This document shows positions 8,568 through 16,527 of a stretch of DNA of 64,000 bases, piece by piece. Position 1 is the stretch's first letter, and every line of letters begins with the position of its first letter. Source of the DNA: Pseudocolwellia sp049933045 (GTDB lineage: Bacteria > Pseudomonadota > Gammaproteobacteria > Enterobacterales > Alteromonadaceae); contig NZ_CP187926.1 of assembly GCF_049933045.1 (NCBI RefSeq), forward strand, positions 558,001-622,000. The letters run 5' to 3'. The notes beneath the pieces were generated by a model. That model saw only the letters and a list, made by a program, of their open reading frames with translations, searched no databases and was not told the origin of the DNA. The position numbers and the translations under genes are program-made.

Positions 8568-9284
8568 CTAAAATTCATATTCGATTGAAAATCTTAGAGT
8601 ATGGTTTTTACCTGAATGAGCCACTTCGGTAATAAATCCAGCTTCCCATTTTAATTGTTTTTGCCCATCAAAGCGTTTAACACCCATAAATCCTGGACCT
8701 ATGCCGATAAAATCTTCACCTGTGTAAATTTCAATTGAAGGTTGTAGAGACGGTAAGTAGCGATAACGGTATTGCAGCCTGAATTCTGCTTCCCATTCAT
8801 TTTCTATATTATTTCCCCACTCTTTAATGACAAAAAGGTTTACGGTTAAGCTATTTTTATTAAACTCTTTTTCTACTATTAAGCCTGCGGATGCTTCGTA
8901 TTGACTTATATTTCGTTGTTTTTCAAATTCAAAAACTACTCCCCAATCAGCCCAATATTGACCTTGCTCTGTTAACATCCAACGGGCTTCTACTTCAGTA
9001 GCTTGTAATTTAAAGTCACCTGTTTCGTCTCTTTCGCCAATCACATAAAGTTCAACGGCGAAGTTTTCTAGTATCGATTGTCCATAACCTAAACGTTGCG
9101 CTAACACATTGCTGTCGGGTGTTTGGCTCGACATAAAACGCCATTCAAACTCTTGCTCGTTGGCGATCACATAGGGATGGTAAACCTTATCTACCACCAT
9201 GCCGTCGGCAAATACGTTAACGTTACTCAACATGATAATAAATGCGAGTAGGTGTTTTATTGTGATCATGGGTTTATTCATCAT
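8568..9284 (-). CDS. Predicted outer-membrane barrel protein beside FTR1 genes
   Basis: The 238-residue protein starts with a signal peptide ending near NVFADG. The rest alternates polar and hydrophobic residues in many short strands (for example EARWMLTEQGQYWADWGVVFEF, ending IEYEF), and it finishes with a terminal aromatic residue as outer-membrane barrels do. I do not recognise a named family. Its start overlaps the end of the FTR1-like gene by 11 bases, so it is the last gene of the two-component/cupredoxin/FTR1 operon. A role in metal or electron passage at the outer membrane is guessed from that position only. Confidence 0.6.
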   Translation of the reverse strand: MMNKPMITIKHLLAFIIMLSNVNVFADGMVVDKVYHPYVIANEQEFEWRFMSSQTPDSNVLAQRLGYGQSILENFAVELYVIGERDETGDFKLQATEVEARWMLTEQGQYWADWGVVFEFEKQRNISQYEASAGLIVEKEFNKNSLTVNLFVIKEWGNNIENEWEAEFRLQYRYRYLPSLQPSIEIYTGEDFIGIGPGFMGVKRFDGQKQLKWEAGFITEVAHSGKNHTLRFSIEYEF

Positions 9285-10053
9285 GATTTATTCTCTGTAA
9301 AAAGGTGTTAATGAGTTGCGCCAAAAACGGCAAAGTAAAAGCTAAGCTATAAATAAAAATAAAGAGTTTTGAAGGTGACTCTTCAAAGCCGATAAGTGCT
9401 TTTAAAACATGTCCATATTCTGATTGGTCTTTAATATAAGTACTAAAGTTGATAACGGCAGGACCTATATTAATCAAGTCAACTTGAGATAAATAAATGG
9501 TGATTTGGCTGAGCTGTCCAGCCAAAAATAAAGCCCAACAGATGTTAACCACCAAGGTTTTATTTGATTCTAAAAGTTCAGTTAAAATAAAGGTGAATAG
9601 GGTAGTAAAACTTGCACATATGCCTAAACCAATAATGCAGCCGATCAATATATTGGTTGAATTTCCTTGCTGCTGAAAATAAACATCAAAAAATATTAAA
9701 AACGCACTGGCTTTAAATACAATAAAAGTACCAGCAGCGACTAAAATAAGGCTTTTACTTTTAACTGATGTGAATATGCTTTTTGACGTAGTTGAATTGA
9801 TAAAAAATAGGCCGCTGTAAGTTATCAAAAGTAAAGCAACGTAGGTTCTTTCTATGCCAGTGCCTTCAAATAATTCACTAACATGGGGCACAATGCCAAA
9901 AAATAATAAGCTGCTGATTACACCTAAAGTAAGTGCTGGCGATAGGTATGAAAAGGCTATTTCATTTCTTTTTATAAATACGTGTAAATAACCAAACAGT
10001 ATAAAAATGGGGAGTAAATCACGCAGAAATAGAATGATAGTGTTAATTATCAT
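9274..10053 (-). CDS. FTR1-like iron permease, divergent
   Basis: This is a 259-residue inner-membrane protein with about seven hydrophobic segments. The C-terminal stretch GHVLKALIGFEESPSKL is characteristic of FTR1/EfeU permeases, which import iron oxidised by a partner protein. The hallmark REGLE motif in the first helix is replaced by RDLLP (residues 11-15), and no other REXXE is seen. Iron transport is therefore uncertain; it may carry out a different metal or redox job. The start overlaps the cupredoxin stop (ATGA), and the arrangement with a cupredoxin recalls the FtrB-FtrC pair of ferrous iron systems. No P19 or ferredoxin partner is adjacent. Confidence 0.65.
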   Translation of the reverse strand: MIINTIILFLRDLLPIFILFGYLHVFIKRNEIAFSYLSPALTLGVISSLLFFGIVPHVSELFEGTGIERTYVALLLITYSGLFFINSTTSKSIFTSVKSKSLILVAAGTFIVFKASAFLIFFDVYFQQQGNSTNILIGCIIGLGICASFTTLFTFILTELLESNKTLVVNICWALFLAGQLSQITIYLSQVDLINIGPAVINFSTYIKDQSEYGHVLKALIGFEESPSKLFIFIYSLAFTLPFLAQLINTFLQRINHDE

Positions 10054-10454
10054 GGCTTCATCTCCACAACAATTATCTTTCCTCGGGCAGTGTTAGGATG
10101 AAATTCGCCAAAGTATTCATAAGTGCCCTCAGGAAGAGGACCAACATAAATGGTGGCTTTTCTGCCTGCAAAAATTACTTTTTCTCGATTCAGATCAAAA
10201 CTTTCAAATTCTTCAGCTACATCGTCATGATTCTCTATGATTATTTTAACTTTCTCGTTTGCTGGTATCGTGAGTGTTGTCGGCATAAAAATATGATGTT
10301 TAATGGTGAGATAATAGATTTTTTTATCGTCGTTAGCATTTGCTAGATTTACCCATGTGCTTACTATTAATAATAAGCCGTACAGCGAAGCGGTTAGTAT
10401 TTTTACTAATACTTTTTTGAGTTGGTTTAATAAGCCTTTGTATTGTGAATACAT
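10050..10454 (-). CDS. Periplasmic cupredoxin-domain protein
   Basis: The 134-residue protein has a long N-terminal hydrophobic signal (about residues 18-40) and then one cupredoxin-like domain: KHHIFMPTTLTIPANEKVKIIIENHD, EEFESFDLNREKVI, and GTYEYFGEFHP. The EEFES block is shared with cupredoxin partners of FTR1 permeases. No cysteine is present, so a classical type 1 copper site is missing; binding of copper or iron through His, Met and acidic residues is possible. The start overlaps the histidine kinase stop (TAATG), and its end overlaps the FTR1-like gene, indicating tight co-translation. It probably hands metal to, or oxidises it for, the permease. Confidence 0.7.
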   Translation of the reverse strand: MYSQYKGLLNQLKKVLVKILTASLYGLLLIVSTWVNLANANDDKKIYYLTIKHHIFMPTTLTIPANEKVKIIIENHDDVAEEFESFDLNREKVIFAGRKATIYVGPLPEGTYEYFGEFHPNTARGKIIVVEMKP

Positions 10455-11791
10455 TAAGAGTTAACAACTTGTGTTAAAGGAAATTTAACCGCAACACATA
10501 AGCCACCTAGCGATGAACGCGAGCAACTTATTTCACCATTATGTAAAGTGGTAATGTGCTTAACAATTGATAAACCTAATCCCGAACCTTTTATACGTGA
10601 CTGCTGTGGATCTACACGATAAAAACGTTCATAAATTCGTGGTAACTCTTCATCACTTATTCCAGGTCCTGAATCTTCAAAGACAACTTCTAAATGCGGG
10701 TTAGTGATTATCGATATTTTTATTTCAGCTTTATCACCACTGTACTTTATGGCGTTTTTAAGTAAGTTTTCGAAAAGAGTGTATAGCGCAAAATAATCAC
10801 CTAATAGCGTATTTTCATTAGCGGGTTCTAAAGATATATTTTGTTGGTTAACTAAAAGGTTATCGAAGTTATTACTGATCACATCTTGCAGTACGGTTTC
10901 TAGATTAACTAGCTTGGTTTTTTGATTAAAATTTTCAGGGGTAAAGCGGTAAAGGGCAATAATTTGCTCAATAACATGAGCCATACGATCAACATTTTGT
11001 TGAAGCTCTTTAAACTCTGTAGTTGTTAGGTTGTTATTTTCAAAGGACTTTTGAATGTTATGGGCATTAAGTTTTAGTACGCTAATTGGGGTGCGAAGCT
11101 CGTGGGCTGTATTGGCGGTAAGTTGTTTTTCTCGGTCGAATGAGTCAGATAAACGGGCAAACAATTGATTAAGGCGATTAACAACAGGCGCTAGTTCCAC
11201 CGTTTGTTTACTTAGACTTATTTCTGATAAATCGTCAGTGTTCTTGTTTTTAATTTCGCGCGATAGTGTTACCAAAGGTTTTAAGCTTTTATTAATAATA
11301 TAAAAGATGAGTAAACCAATAAAAGGTAAGGCAAAAAGTAGGGGAGTGGTAATAACAAATAAGATAGATTCTGCAGACTTTATTCTGTCTGACATAGGTT
11401 GTGCAACTAGTACTTCAATCGTGATTTGCTCGTTAGTATCTTGTGTCACTTTTTCAACTAAATAGTGGGTGCGCCATCTTTTACCGTTAAAGAATATTTC
11501 GTTGTTATATTGCGATGGTGCGGTAAATCTAGATGAAGGCATTTGTACACTTTTACTGACGAGAACACCATTTTTAAATACCTGAAAAGCAAATGTGTTA
11601 TCAATGGTAGAAGGTAATGTTTGGTTCGATTTACTCATGGCAAGAACGAAGGTCGCCACTGAATGTAATTCTTGATCGAATATAATATCGAGCTGTTTTG
11701 TTGTGCTTTTATAGCCATAAAGTGCAGAAAAAAACGAAGCTAACACCACTGCTGAAATAATCAGAGTAATGAGTTGTTTTTTTATCGACAT
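10454..11791 (-). CDS. Sensor histidine kinase of an OmpR-type two-component system
   Basis: The 445-residue kinase has two membrane helices (about 7-27 and 143-166) flanking a periplasmic domain of some 115 residues. A HAMP-like linker follows, then the phosphoacceptor helix TAHELRTP with His230, and an ATPase domain with DSGPGIS and GSGLGLSIV. It is the partner of the regulator one base upstream. It is organised like the PmrB/QseC/BqsS group, but no clear ExxE metal-binding motif is visible in the sensor domain, so the signal cannot be read from sequence. Genes downstream in the same operon (cupredoxin, FTR1-like) suggest a metal or redox signal. Confidence 0.9.
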   Translation of the reverse strand: MSIKKQLITLIISAVVLASFFSALYGYKSTTKQLDIIFDQELHSVATFVLAMSKSNQTLPSTIDNTFAFQVFKNGVLVSKSVQMPSSRFTAPSQYNNEIFFNGKRWRTHYLVEKVTQDTNEQITIEVLVAQPMSDRIKSAESILFVITTPLLFALPFIGLLIFYIINKSLKPLVTLSREIKNKNTDDLSEISLSKQTVELAPVVNRLNQLFARLSDSFDREKQLTANTAHELRTPISVLKLNAHNIQKSFENNNLTTTEFKELQQNVDRMAHVIEQIIALYRFTPENFNQKTKLVNLETVLQDVISNNFDNLLVNQQNISLEPANENTLLGDYFALYTLFENLLKNAIKYSGDKAEIKISIITNPHLEVVFEDSGPGISDEELPRIYERFYRVDPQQSRIKGSGLGLSIVKHITTLHNGEISCSRSSLGGLCVAVKFPLTQVVNS

Positions 11792-12451
11792 TTAATCCTT
11801 TCTCACAATATAGCCGACACCTCTTACTGTGCTAATAAATGTTTTAGGCAGCTTTTTACGAATGTTATGGATGTGCACTTCTATGGTATTGCTACTCACT
11901 TCATCTCCCCATTCGTAGAGTTTGTTTTCAAGTAAAGCTTTCGAATTTATCCTACCTGCATTTTCCATCAGCGCTTTAACTATCATGTATTCTCTTCGAG
12001 AGAAATCAATACGCTTATCATCTAACGAAACTAGCTGGGCTTTGCTGTCTAATTTTATATTGTTAATAACAATGAGGTTATCTTGGCTAGTGCCTAAGCG
12101 TCTTTCTATTACTCTAAGTCTAGCGAGAAGTTCAGCAATATCAAATGGTTTAGCGAGGTAATCTTCAGCGCCAAGATCTAAACCTTTTACTTTGTTTTCT
12201 ACGCCATCTCTTGCCGTTAAAATTAGAACAGGTACTTGTTTGTGCTTTTCTTTAATGTCTCGCAATACATCTAAGCCATCGATATCAGGTAAGCCTAAAT
12301 CTAAAATAACTACATCAAACTCATTACTGAGTATCGCGGTTAATGCGTCTTTACCTTTATCAACCCAATCAATGGTATAGCTTTCATTATGTAAAGATTT
12401 TTTCAAACCTTGAGCAAGAGGAATGTCGTCCTCTACTAATAAAATTTTCAT
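11792..12451 (-). CDS. OmpR/PmrA-type response regulator
   Basis: The 219-residue regulator has a receiver domain with acidic pocket EDD (8-10), phosphorylation site Asp51 in VVILDLGLP and the conserved Lys of AKPFD, then a winged-helix domain with NTIEVHIHNIRKKL and VRGVGYIV. These C-terminal sequences are closest to the PmrA/QseB/BqsR branch. Regulators of this branch bind paired TTAAG-type half sites. Just such a pair lies upstream of the TlpA operon at 14744-14760, so that operon is a likely target. A terminator at 12508-12547 separates it from the DUF3570 gene upstream. The ATG follows a run of short GCTTAAGG/GCTAAAGG repeats. Confidence 0.9.
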   Translation of the reverse strand: MKILLVEDDIPLAQGLKKSLHNESYTIDWVDKGKDALTAILSNEFDVVILDLGLPDIDGLDVLRDIKEKHKQVPVLILTARDGVENKVKGLDLGAEDYLAKPFDIAELLARLRVIERRLGTSQDNLIVINNIKLDSKAQLVSLDDKRIDFSRREYMIVKALMENAGRINSKALLENKLYEWGDEVSSNTIEVHIHNIRKKLPKTFISTVRGVGYIVRKD

Positions 12452-12507
12452 TTTTAGCCTTTAGCCTTAAGCCTTTGAGGTGCTGATGTTTTATATCTTA
12501 TAGTATT

Positions 12508-12547
12508 TGTAAACAAGCCATCGTATTTTAGCAAACGATGGCTTGTT
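12508..12547 (-). terminator. Terminator between DUF3570 gene and two-component operon
   Basis: A 14-bp perfect stem (AAACAAGCCATCGT / ACGATGGCTTGTTT) with a 10-base loop sits 44 bases after the DUF3570 stop. It separates the TlpA/DUF4266/DUF3570 unit from the regulator operon on the same strand. Confidence 0.75.
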
Positions 12548-12590
12548 TTATAAAAAATAACCTAGTTAAAGCCGTTGTTAATAATACTCA

Positions 12591-13877
12591 CTAAAACGAG
12601 TAGTTAACCTGAGCAATAATAGCATCTACACTCGGATATAAGTCGAGTTCGTTCAGCACGCCAGGTAATTCGTCACCATTACTTTTAGACGATTGTTGAA
12701 AAAACTCTAACCTGAATGATAGCTCAGTATTGTTTTTTATTGGTATTCCATATTTCACACCTAAAGTAATACCATCCATTTTCCCTACACGATAATCGGC
12801 ACTCATGTATTCAGGTAAGGCATTGCCACTTTTTTGAAACGGCTGATAAAAGTTAGCCGCTTCTTGTGTGTAAAATCGAATATGTGGTTCGATGTAGTGG
12901 TTACCTAAAGGGATTCTATATCGTGCATCAACCGTATGAGAGCTTATATCCCAATCATCCCAGAAATAGCGATAAGAAAAGTCTACAATCGAATCTGACA
13001 AAAAGTGATGCTTGGTTTGCCAATAAATACTATTTTTCTCACGCGTATCAGGTCGATTTTCATAAAGCTGTTGTTGAGCAATACCATTATCATCTACAAC
13101 ACTTACCACTTTGAATGGGTCAGTTTGATAACCATCAACCTGCGAGTATGAATAATTAAACTGCATAATCGTTTGTCGACTAATGACTTGAGTTAAACCA
13201 AGTAATAAATCTATTGTGGTTTTGTCTTCATCATTGCTATCACGATTTAAACCGCCACCGATTTCGTCAACAGGAGGAAGCATTGGTTCGAATGCAATTG
13301 GAATTCCACCTTCAGGGCTAATTGTGTCGTTTGTATAAGCAAAACCAGCAGATAATGTTGTGTTTTTTAAATTGAAATCACGCGCAATATTGCCATTTAC
13401 ACCTAACGATAAGTAATCATATTCTTTTGATAAATGTACTCCGCCACTGACTCTATAATCTTTTGCAATTGGCTGAGTCCACTGGGCGTTAAGTTGAACA
13501 CGGGTATCGTGAAAGGTATCATCCAAAGGTGTTTCTTTTGCTGGCGTTTGGAATGAACCATTACCAGAAGGGCGTGTAAATGTTTGTACTTCAGGTTGTG
13601 GTACAGCACCGTTAGCTGAAGCTCCGGTTAAAACATCAACCGTAACCTTTAAATTTAAAACATGTTCATCTTCAAACTCTTTGCTTGCTGCAAGAATAAA
13701 TTCAGAAGCTGTTACACGATCGGTTTCACCGTAATACATTAACGCGGTATCAAACTCCCATGGCTTTTCTTCTTCAGCTTGAGCTGTTGTTCCTAATAAC
13801 GTACAGGTTGCTAACGTGAGTAGTTTCGCGACATTTACTTTATTTTTATTGGATTTTTTATTATCAATTAATTGCAT
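12591..13877 (-). CDS. DUF3570 outer-membrane barrel protein
   Basis: The 428-residue protein has a signal peptide ending near AQAEEE and a long beta-rich body ending in VNYSF, with a terminal Phe typical of outer-membrane barrels. The features GETDRVTA, the early strands, and the pairing with a DUF4266 lipoprotein fit DUF3570. The ATG at 13877 lies inside the end of the DUF4266 gene and uses the GGAGG that encodes its glycine-rich tail, so the two are translationally coupled; an in-frame TTG two codons earlier is less likely. In other genomes the set thioredoxin-DUF4266-DUF3570 often includes ApbE. Here ApbE lies in another operon at 21.8 kb. Function is unknown. Confidence 0.75.
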   Translation of the reverse strand: MQLIDNKKSNKNKVNVAKLLTLATCTLLGTTAQAEEEKPWEFDTALMYYGETDRVTASEFILAASKEFEDEHVLNLKVTVDVLTGASANGAVPQPEVQTFTRPSGNGSFQTPAKETPLDDTFHDTRVQLNAQWTQPIAKDYRVSGGVHLSKEYDYLSLGVNGNIARDFNLKNTTLSAGFAYTNDTISPEGGIPIAFEPMLPPVDEIGGGLNRDSNDEDKTTIDLLLGLTQVISRQTIMQFNYSYSQVDGYQTDPFKVVSVVDDNGIAQQQLYENRPDTREKNSIYWQTKHHFLSDSIVDFSYRYFWDDWDISSHTVDARYRIPLGNHYIEPHIRFYTQEAANFYQPFQKSGNALPEYMSADYRVGKMDGITLGVKYGIPIKNNTELSFRLEFFQQSSKSNGDELPGVLNELDLYPSVDAIIAQVNYSF

Positions 13878-14092
13878 CCGCAACCTCCACCAGCAAAACC
13901 TCTACCGCCGCTTGAAGACTCTTTACTAAAATAAATATGATCATCAAGCGAAGCATCGATAGGTGACGAATTAAGTGCCATTTCGTCTTTAGCTAATAAA
14001 TCTCTTTCCCATGGCTGAACACCTAAACTGCTGCACGCCGAGGTTAATGCCACAAGGCTTATTAATATGACGGCTTGTTTATACTTTTTCAT
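13868..14092 (-). CDS. DUF4266 small lipoprotein
   Basis: This 74-residue protein has a lipoprotein signal with lipobox LTSAC (Cys20). The mature part starts SSLGVQPWERDLLAKDEM and ends in a glycine-rich tail with two cysteines, GGCGCN. This short WERD...GGCGCN pattern is the DUF4266 signature. It sits between a TlpA-like thioredoxin and DUF3570 on the minus strand. The CGC tail could be the target of the neighbouring thioredoxin or a metal site; both are inferences. Confidence 0.8.
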   Translation of the reverse strand: MKKYKQAVILISLVALTSACSSLGVQPWERDLLAKDEMALNSSPIDASLDDHIYFSKESSSGGRGFAGGGCGCN

Positions 14093-14108
14093 GTTAACCC
14101 CTAAGTTA

Positions 14109-14699
14109 TTAATGTTTTTTAGTTAAAACTGATGATGTTAAATCGTTGCCTTTAGAGCCAGATGTTTTATTTGATCTTATCATCGCTATATTTTCTATAA
14201 GGTCTGCAGAGTTTAGTAATTGCATTATTTCTGCTTCGTACATCGAACTTTCTTCAGTAAAAAATCCCGTTTGGTGACTGACTATTTTCCCTTGCTGATC
14301 AGCTAAGTAACTACTCGGCATACCTTTTACATGGAACTTCTTCGCGAGCTCGCCTTTAGGATCATAAATAACAGGAAAGCTAGCTGGTAAGGTTTGTAAA
14401 AACTCGTTGGCTAAGGTTTTATCGCTATCAAGATTAATACTAATCACTGTAAATTTTTCTGGGCTGTAGTTGTTTTGGATCTTGTTCATCCAAGGAAATG
14501 ACTTTCTGCAGGGCACACACCATGATGCCCAAAAATCTATATAAATCACTTTACCTTTATGTTGTTCAAGCAAGGCGGTGAATTCGTTGTATTTAGCTGA
14601 ATCGTTTTCTTCACTGTAAGCCATAGATGAAAAAACCGTTGAAACCAAAAGTAATATCAAGCTGATGTTTAACTTTTTAGCCATAGGTATAAAGCTCAT
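14109..14699 (-). CDS. TlpA-like periplasmic thioredoxin
   Basis: After a signal peptide (MAKKLNISLILLLVSTVFSS, within the first 30 residues) comes a thioredoxin fold with FWASWCVPCRKSF, which holds the CVPC redox site, and the cis-proline region VKGMPSSYL. TlpA/ResA-type proteins reduce disulfides of specific periplasmic partners. The likely partner is the Cys-tailed DUF4266 lipoprotein encoded next. I chose ATG 14699 because GGAGAGA lies 6-7 bases upstream; another in-frame ATG lies at 14711. The operon is headed by a PmrA/BqsR-type box. Confidence 0.85.
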   Translation of the reverse strand: MSFIPMAKKLNISLILLLVSTVFSSMAYSEENDSAKYNEFTALLEQHKGKVIYIDFWASWCVPCRKSFPWMNKIQNNYSPEKFTVISINLDSDKTLANEFLQTLPASFPVIYDPKGELAKKFHVKGMPSSYLADQQGKIVSHQTGFFTEESSMYEAEIMQLLNSADLIENIAMIRSNKTSGSKGNDLTSSVLTKKH

Positions 14700-14743
14700 A
14701 TGTCTCTCCATATTAGTAATAAAGTAGAGTTTATGAGATGAAA

Positions 14744-14760
14744 CTTAAAACAAACTTAAG
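14744..14760 (-). promoter_or_regulatory. PmrA/BqsR-type direct repeat
   Basis: On the minus strand the site reads CTTAAG-TTTGT-TTTAAG. This fits both the PmrA box (C/T)TTAAG-N5-(C/T)TTAAG and the BqsR box TTAAG-N6-TTAAG without a mismatch. It lies 45-61 bases upstream of the TlpA-like gene. The regulator at 11792-12451 belongs to the family that uses such sites. Confidence 0.65.
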
Positions 14761-14945
14761 ATGGTTAACATTATTCACACGTAGTTTCTCATAATGACTC
14801 AGTTATCATTGAAAGCGTTAAGCGACCGTTAAAGCCAAATTATTTTAGATAACTTTTTGTGATAATTATTTATGGTTATTTTTATGATTAATAAAATTTC
14901 ATTTTAATACTAGATCTTTCTGCACAAACGCCTTAATATAAATCT

Positions 14946-14965
14946 AAGTGATAATTATTCTTATT
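14946..14965 (+). promoter_or_regulatory. Fur box of the sodN operon
   Basis: TGATAATTATTCTTA matches TGATAATNATTATCA at 12 of 14 defined positions. It lies about 35 bases upstream of the first gene of the operon and would repress it in iron-rich cells. Confidence 0.7.
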
Positions 14966-15000
14966 TGTATTGGTGTTTTATGAAAGAATGGGAAAGTACA

Positions 15001-15429
15001 ATGATTGAAGCTAAACAAGCTTTTAACGACAAAGTGTTTAGTGCGGCTATTTTTCTAAATAAGCATGCGGTTGATATCGCCATATCAGGATTCAATGAGA
15101 ATGTGGTCAGCGATGCAGAAAAAGCCGTAGCTTCCGTTATGGTGAGTTATTTCAGCTTGGCAGACTCGTATATTGCGATCCGAGATTTCAAACAAGCTTA
15201 CAACATGTATCAACTCAGCTTTAGTTTTCTGCAAACCCTAAATCAAGAACATTCTGAAGAATTAGTCATAAGCAGAGCTGTATCTCATGGAATATCACAT
15301 CTAAAAATTGAGTGGAGCTTATTCGTTAAAGATCATCAAGACAAAATAACAGAATTAAATCCAATATTAGGTAACGCATTTCAAACCAATTTACACACAC
15401 TAACAAGCCCGTCTGCTGTTGTGCATTAG
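15001..15429 (+). CDS. TPR-like protein heading the sodN operon
   Basis: A 142-residue all-helical protein without signal peptide. The central segment (AVASVMVSYFSLADSYIAI then DFKQAYNMYQLSFSFLQTL) reads as paired TPR-like helices; it resembles the DUF2753 type, but I cannot confirm that. The frame is open back to 14965, but that start lies inside the Fur box. ATG 15001 is preceded by GGGAAAG; ATG 14980 is another option. The downstream genes are a His-rich membrane peptide, sodN and sodX, with short gaps. A related-looking protein heads the second protease locus at 18832, so a role in NiSOD maturation or iron-starvation response is plausible. Confidence 0.7.
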   Translation: MIEAKQAFNDKVFSAAIFLNKHAVDIAISGFNENVVSDAEKAVASVMVSYFSLADSYIAIRDFKQAYNMYQLSFSFLQTLNQEHSEELVISRAVSHGISHLKIEWSLFVKDHQDKITELNPILGNAFQTNLHTLTSPSAVVH

Positions 15430-15453
15430 TCCATTATTAAACAAGGAAACAAT

Positions 15454-15642
15454 ATGTTAAAAATATTCTTAGCCACTTTTATCGTTTTATTCTCTAATGC
15501 TTCATTAGCTCATAGTGGGCATGACCATAGCCATTGGTCGAGTAACTTAACTCACCTTATTTTAGCTTTATCTACTGTTAGCATTGTTGCTTTAGGTGTG
15601 TATTTATTACGTCGTAAAAATAAATTTAAGAAAGGAGAATAA
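15454..15642 (+). CDS. Small His-rich membrane protein in the sodN operon
   Basis: A 62-residue protein with a signal peptide (cleavage probably after NASLA), a histidine cluster HSGHDHSHW right at the mature N-terminus, one membrane helix (about 35-53) and a basic tail RRKNKFKKGE. The histidines would face the periplasm. The cluster resembles metal-binding N-termini of HupE/CbtB-like nickel or cobalt proteins. Lying 24 bases after the TPR-like gene and one base before sodN, it may gather nickel for the enzyme; this is an inference. AAGGAA precedes the ATG. Confidence 0.7.
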   Translation: MLKIFLATFIVLFSNASLAHSGHDHSHWSSNLTHLILALSTVSIVALGVYLLRRKNKFKKGE

Positions 15643-15643
15643 A

Positions 15644-16153
15644 ATGATCCATTCATTATTAACGTCACTAGACAAAAAAATGCATTTTAAAACTGCTTCA
15701 GCGCATTGTGATATTCCTTGTAAGATTTATGATCCAAGCACAGCTCAAATCTGCGCATTAACCATGATCCGCATGGTAGATTTAATTGAAGAAATTAATG
15801 CTAAAGAAAAAGCCACTGTAGAAGATCGCTTTCAGTTAGTCCGCTTAATTGCTGAGAAAGAATCTCATGGCGTTAAATTGAAAGAAGAAATTAGAATCAT
15901 TTGGGGCGATTACTTTAAACAGCCGAAAATAGACAAATACCCTGATATTCATCGTTTAGTTCATAATATTATGATGCAAGGCTCTAAAGTTAAGCAGGGT
16001 GTAAGTCAGGCAGAGGGGCTTAAATTACTTGCTTTAGTTAACGAATTTGCCACTATATTTTGGGAAACTAAAGGGGTTGCTGTTCACACTGCTATTTGCC
16101 CATATCCACCAAGCCAAGCTGTTGTATACCCTACTCTAGAAGCTGTTTCTTAA
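15644..16153 (+). CDS. sodN: Nickel superoxide dismutase SodN precursor
   Basis: NiSOD converts superoxide to hydrogen peroxide and oxygen. The 169-residue precursor has a 20-residue leader ending KTASA and then the nickel hook HCDIPCKIYDP. Mature His1, Cys2 and Cys6 are the nickel ligands, with Asp3, Pro5 and Tyr9 also kept; Gly7 of the classical hook is Lys here. The rest is the expected four-helix bundle, and the mature length of 149 residues fits marine bacterial forms. ATG 15644 has AAGGAG at a good distance; the upstream extension to 15596 overlaps the preceding gene. The Fur box at 14946 suggests use when iron is scarce, in place of iron SOD. Confidence 0.95.
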   Translation: MIHSLLTSLDKKMHFKTASAHCDIPCKIYDPSTAQICALTMIRMVDLIEEINAKEKATVEDRFQLVRLIAEKESHGVKLKEEIRIIWGDYFKQPKIDKYPDIHRLVHNIMMQGSKVKQGVSQAEGLKLLALVNEFATIFWETKGVAVHTAICPYPPSQAVVYPTLEAVS

Positions 16154-16163
16154 TTATAGTGTT

Positions 16164-16451
16164 GTGATTCATTTAATACGGGTGAAAGGCGACAGTATGC
16201 TACCCGAACTTGCTCATGGTGATTTTGTTATTGTGAGTAAGTTTTATAAATCATTAAAGGTGGGTGACCTTATTGTTGCGGAACATCCTGAATATAAATC
16301 TATTATTAAACGTATAGTGCAAGTATCAGCCGAGCAGGGTGTACTTTTGTCAGGTAATAATTCAGCTAGTGTGTCATCAGAGAAAATGGGATGGATCTCA
16401 AGCAAAAAAATCTTTGGTAAAGTGATTTTCGAATTTAACGCTAAAAAGTGA
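16164..16451 (+). CDS. sodX: NiSOD maturation protease SodX (S26-type)
   Basis: A 95-residue signal-peptidase-like serine protease that should remove the SodN leader to free His1 for nickel binding. It shows the nucleophile box KGDSMLPEL with Ser11, the general base Lys49 in SIIKRI, and the later SGNNSASVSSEKMG box equivalent to the S26 GDN..S.DSR region. It lacks an N-terminal membrane anchor, as usual for this subgroup. The start is GTG 16164, 10 bases after the sodN stop, without a strong ribosome site, so coupling to sodN translation is likely. Confidence 0.9.
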   Translation: MIHLIRVKGDSMLPELAHGDFVIVSKFYKSLKVGDLIVAEHPEYKSIIKRIVQVSAEQGVLLSGNNSASVSSEKMGWISSKKIFGKVIFEFNAKK

Positions 16452-16527
16452 TTTTTTAGCGCTTTATCGTCAGTAAAAAAACCAATAGAAATCTCAAAAG
16501 AGGGTGAAACTTATTTATTCAGAGTTT

